The notes under the pieces are model-generated. The model was not told the DNA's origin. It made no database searches and worked only from the letters and a program-made list of their open reading frames with translations. The translations under genes and the position numbers were made by a program. A DNA stretch of 64,000 nt, taken from Azospirillum endophyticum. GTDB lineage: Bacteria; Pseudomonadota; Alphaproteobacteria; Azospirillales; Azospirillaceae. How positions within the stretch are numbered: the stretch's first letter is position 1; each line of letters begins with the position of its first letter. The DNA lies in contig NZ_JAENHM010000044.1 of assembly GCF_016595245.1 (NCBI RefSeq), positions 62,001 to 126,000 on the forward strand. Direction: 5' to 3'. This document shows, in pieces, positions 62,604 to 64,000 of this stretch.

Positions 62604-64000
62604 ATGATGGGACCGGTCAGACCCTGCCGGATGGTTTTCGCGCTGCTGCTGGTCCTGCTTCTGGTCGCGGGAGCGGGAGGATCGGTGCGTGCGGCGGGGC
62701 CGCCCGCCGCCGGCCAGCCCGCCGGATCCGGTGCCGGTACCGGCGCGGCGGAAAGCCGCCTGGCGCTGGTGATCGGGGTCAGCAATTACCGCAACGCGCC
62801 GGAACTGATCAACCCGCGCAACGACGCGCGCGCCATCGGCGAAGCCCTGCGGGCGCTGAATTTCACGGTGGACGAGCAGTACGACCTGGATGCCCGTGGC
62901 TTCGCCACCGCCCTGCGCCAATTCGGCATCAAGGCCTCGCAGGCCGACGTGGCGGTGATCTTCTATGCCGGCCATGGCATCCAGGTGAATGGCGTCAATT
63001 ATCTGCTGCCCGCCGACGCCCAGCTCGAGCGGGAGCGCGACCTGGTCTACGAGGCGATTCCGCTGAACCTGCCGATGGGGGAACTGGCCGGGGCGCGCAA
63101 GCTCGGCATCCTCATCCTCGACGCCTGCCGCAACAATCCCTTCGTCGACCGCCTGACCCGCAGCGGGTCGAACCGCAACCAGGCGCATCCCGGCCTGGGC
63201 AGCGTGGACGACGCGCCGAGCGACACGCTGGTGGCGATGGCGACCCGTGCCGACCAGTTGGCCGAGGACGGCACCGGCGACCACAGCCCCTTCAGCGCGG
63301 CGCTGCTCCAGCATCTCCAGACGCCGGGGCTGGAGTTGAGCCTGTTCTTCCGCAACGTGCGCGATACGGTGAAGCAGGCGACCAACGGCCGGCAGGAGCC
63401 GTTCGTCTACGGATCGCTCGGCGCCACGCCCTTCTATTTCAATCCGCGGCCGCCCAACCGGCCGCCGGTGCTGGGCGAGTTGCGGGCGCTGACCCTGTCC
63501 GACCGGGCCGGGCCGGAACCGCTGGCGCCCGGCAAGCCGACGGACCCCGACGACGACCAGATGTATGCCCGCGTCACCGGGCTGCCGCGCGGCGGCACCG
63601 TGCGCGTCGGCGAGCGCAGCGTATTGATCGGCGATTACCTGACGGTGGACCAGTTGGCGGCCACCAGCTTCAAGCCCGACGGCAGCTTCCGCGGGGAGGC
63701 CGGCGCCTTCGAGTTCCTGGTGGCCGACGGCCGCGGCGGCACGGTCACCGGCACCATCCCGGTCACCATAAGGCCGAGCAACCAGCCGCCGGCGGTGGTG
63801 GCGGAGCGCAAGCTGCGCGTCGCCGGCAACCCGATGGGGATCGACGCCCCGGTGGATCCGGACGGCGATCCGCTGACCGTCACCGTCACCGCCGTGCCGG
63901 AGCGCGGCAGCGTCCACAATGGGGCCGCGGTGGTGAAGCCGGGCGACCGGCTGACCGTCCAGGCGCTGACCGCCCTGACCTTCGACCCGGAAGCCGCGGC
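62604..64000 (+). CDS. Caspase-like (peptidase C14) protease with Ig/cadherin-like tail, 5' part
   Basis: The frame is open to the end of the window, so the C-terminus is missing. After a signal-like hydrophobic N-terminus (residues 8-30) comes a caspase-fold domain (about 50-290): LALVIGVSNYRNAP, catalytic His H124 in FYAGHGIQ and catalytic Cys C175 in ILDACRNNPF. From about 330, repeated Ig/cadherin-like segments follow (VTGLPRGGTVRVG, FEFLVADGRGGTVTGTI). The ATG pair at 62604/62607 follows GGAGG. It is exported and follows the cyclase. Proteolysis of an envelope partner is inference. Confidence 0.87.
   Translation, partial: MMGPVRPCRMVFALLLVLLLVAGAGGSVRAAGPPAAGQPAGSGAGTGAAESRLALVIGVSNYRNAPELINPRNDARAIGEALRALNFTVDEQYDLDARGFATALRQFGIKASQADVAVIFYAGHGIQVNGVNYLLPADAQLERERDLVYEAIPLNLPMGELAGARKLGILILDACRNNPFVDRLTRSGSNRNQAHPGLGSVDDAPSDTLVAMATRADQLAEDGTGDHSPFSAALLQHLQTPGLELSLFFRNVRDTVKQATNGRQEPFVYGSLGATPFYFNPRPPNRPPVLGELRALTLSDRAGPEPLAPGKPTDPDDDQMYARVTGLPRGGTVRVGERSVLIGDYLTVDQLAATSFKPDGSFRGEAGAFEFLVADGRGGTVTGTIPVTIRPSNQPPAVVAERKLRVAGNPMGIDAPVDPDGDPLTVTVTAVPERGSVHNGAAVVKPGDRLTVQALTALTFDPEAA

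Noticed and set aside
62356..62607. Small 83-codon plus-strand frame ending at the caspase-like start (overlap ATGA)
   Set aside because: It has no ribosome site, signal or family similarity and runs through the palindrome; the overlap with the next start is probably chance.
60825..63917. Long minus-strand open frame opposite the cyclase and caspase-like genes
   Set aside because: The plus strand has intact catalytic motifs for both proteins; the antisense translation has none.

Overview
This window looks like part of a genome from Azospirillum or a close rhodospirillaceal alphaproteobacterium. It is GC-rich, densely packed, and filled with small regulator-plus-transporter units. The strongest pointer is a true ACC deaminase gene (acdS) divergent from an Lrp-type regulator (acdR), the arrangement known from plant-associated Azospirillum lipoferum. 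The many LysR, TetR, MarR and IclR genes with ABC and TRAP transporters, and the absence of rRNA, tRNA or other core genes, suggest a chromid, a plasmid or an accessory region. That last point is inference.

Layout. 1-2215: 3' part of a long repetitive surface or secreted protein built on a 26-residue unit. 2263-6125: M81 metallopeptidase and MFS transporter, divergent from a LysR. 6234-11360: Tat-exported epoxide-hydrolase-type enzyme, TetR plus short-chain dehydrogenase, an ABC-F ATPase divergent from another TetR. 11368-17137: OmpR-type two-component system, DipZ-type disulfide protein, OhrR-type regulator divergent from a small exported peptide and a zeta-type GST. 17216-20271: orphan solute-binding protein, then a MarR with a cysteine cluster, a periplasmic protein and an AhpD-like protein. 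20334-29070: one-direction catabolic operon with acyl-CoA ligase, gamma-carbonic-anhydrase-like protein, CaiB CoA-transferase, HMG-CoA lyase, a complete TRAP transporter and a LysR. 29181-31471: Fur box and a DUF3649/PepSY/DUF3325 iron-linked membrane operon. 31494-34284: small membrane protein, LysR, cytochrome c, AlaX editing protein. 34314-43492: LysR divergent from a peptide ABC importer followed by two M20 peptidases. 43646-45285: acdS and acdR. 45295-54280: one-direction operon for 2-hydroxyacid metabolism with D-type FAD and L-type FMN dehydrogenases, a polyamine-type ABC importer with fused permeases, a DapA-family aldolase and an IclR.

54553-64000 is the most unusual part. It is a same-strand run of exported or envelope proteins: two tandem DUF4399 proteins, a CsgG-like/peptidoglycan-binding/DUF4384 lipoprotein, an OmpA-type protein, a small exported protein, a second DUF4384 protein with a FecR-like N-terminus, a CHASE2 adenylate cyclase, and a caspase-like protease that runs off the window. 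It reads as an envelope-sensing and signalling locus whose function I cannot assign.

Most transcription units carry visible control elements. These include a perfect 19-bp Fur box, LysR T-N11-A palindromes, a leaderless MarR promoter with an operator inside it, paired TetR-type sites, and two families of intergenic inverted repeats. No tRNA, rRNA, CRISPR array, insertion sequence or integrase was seen.
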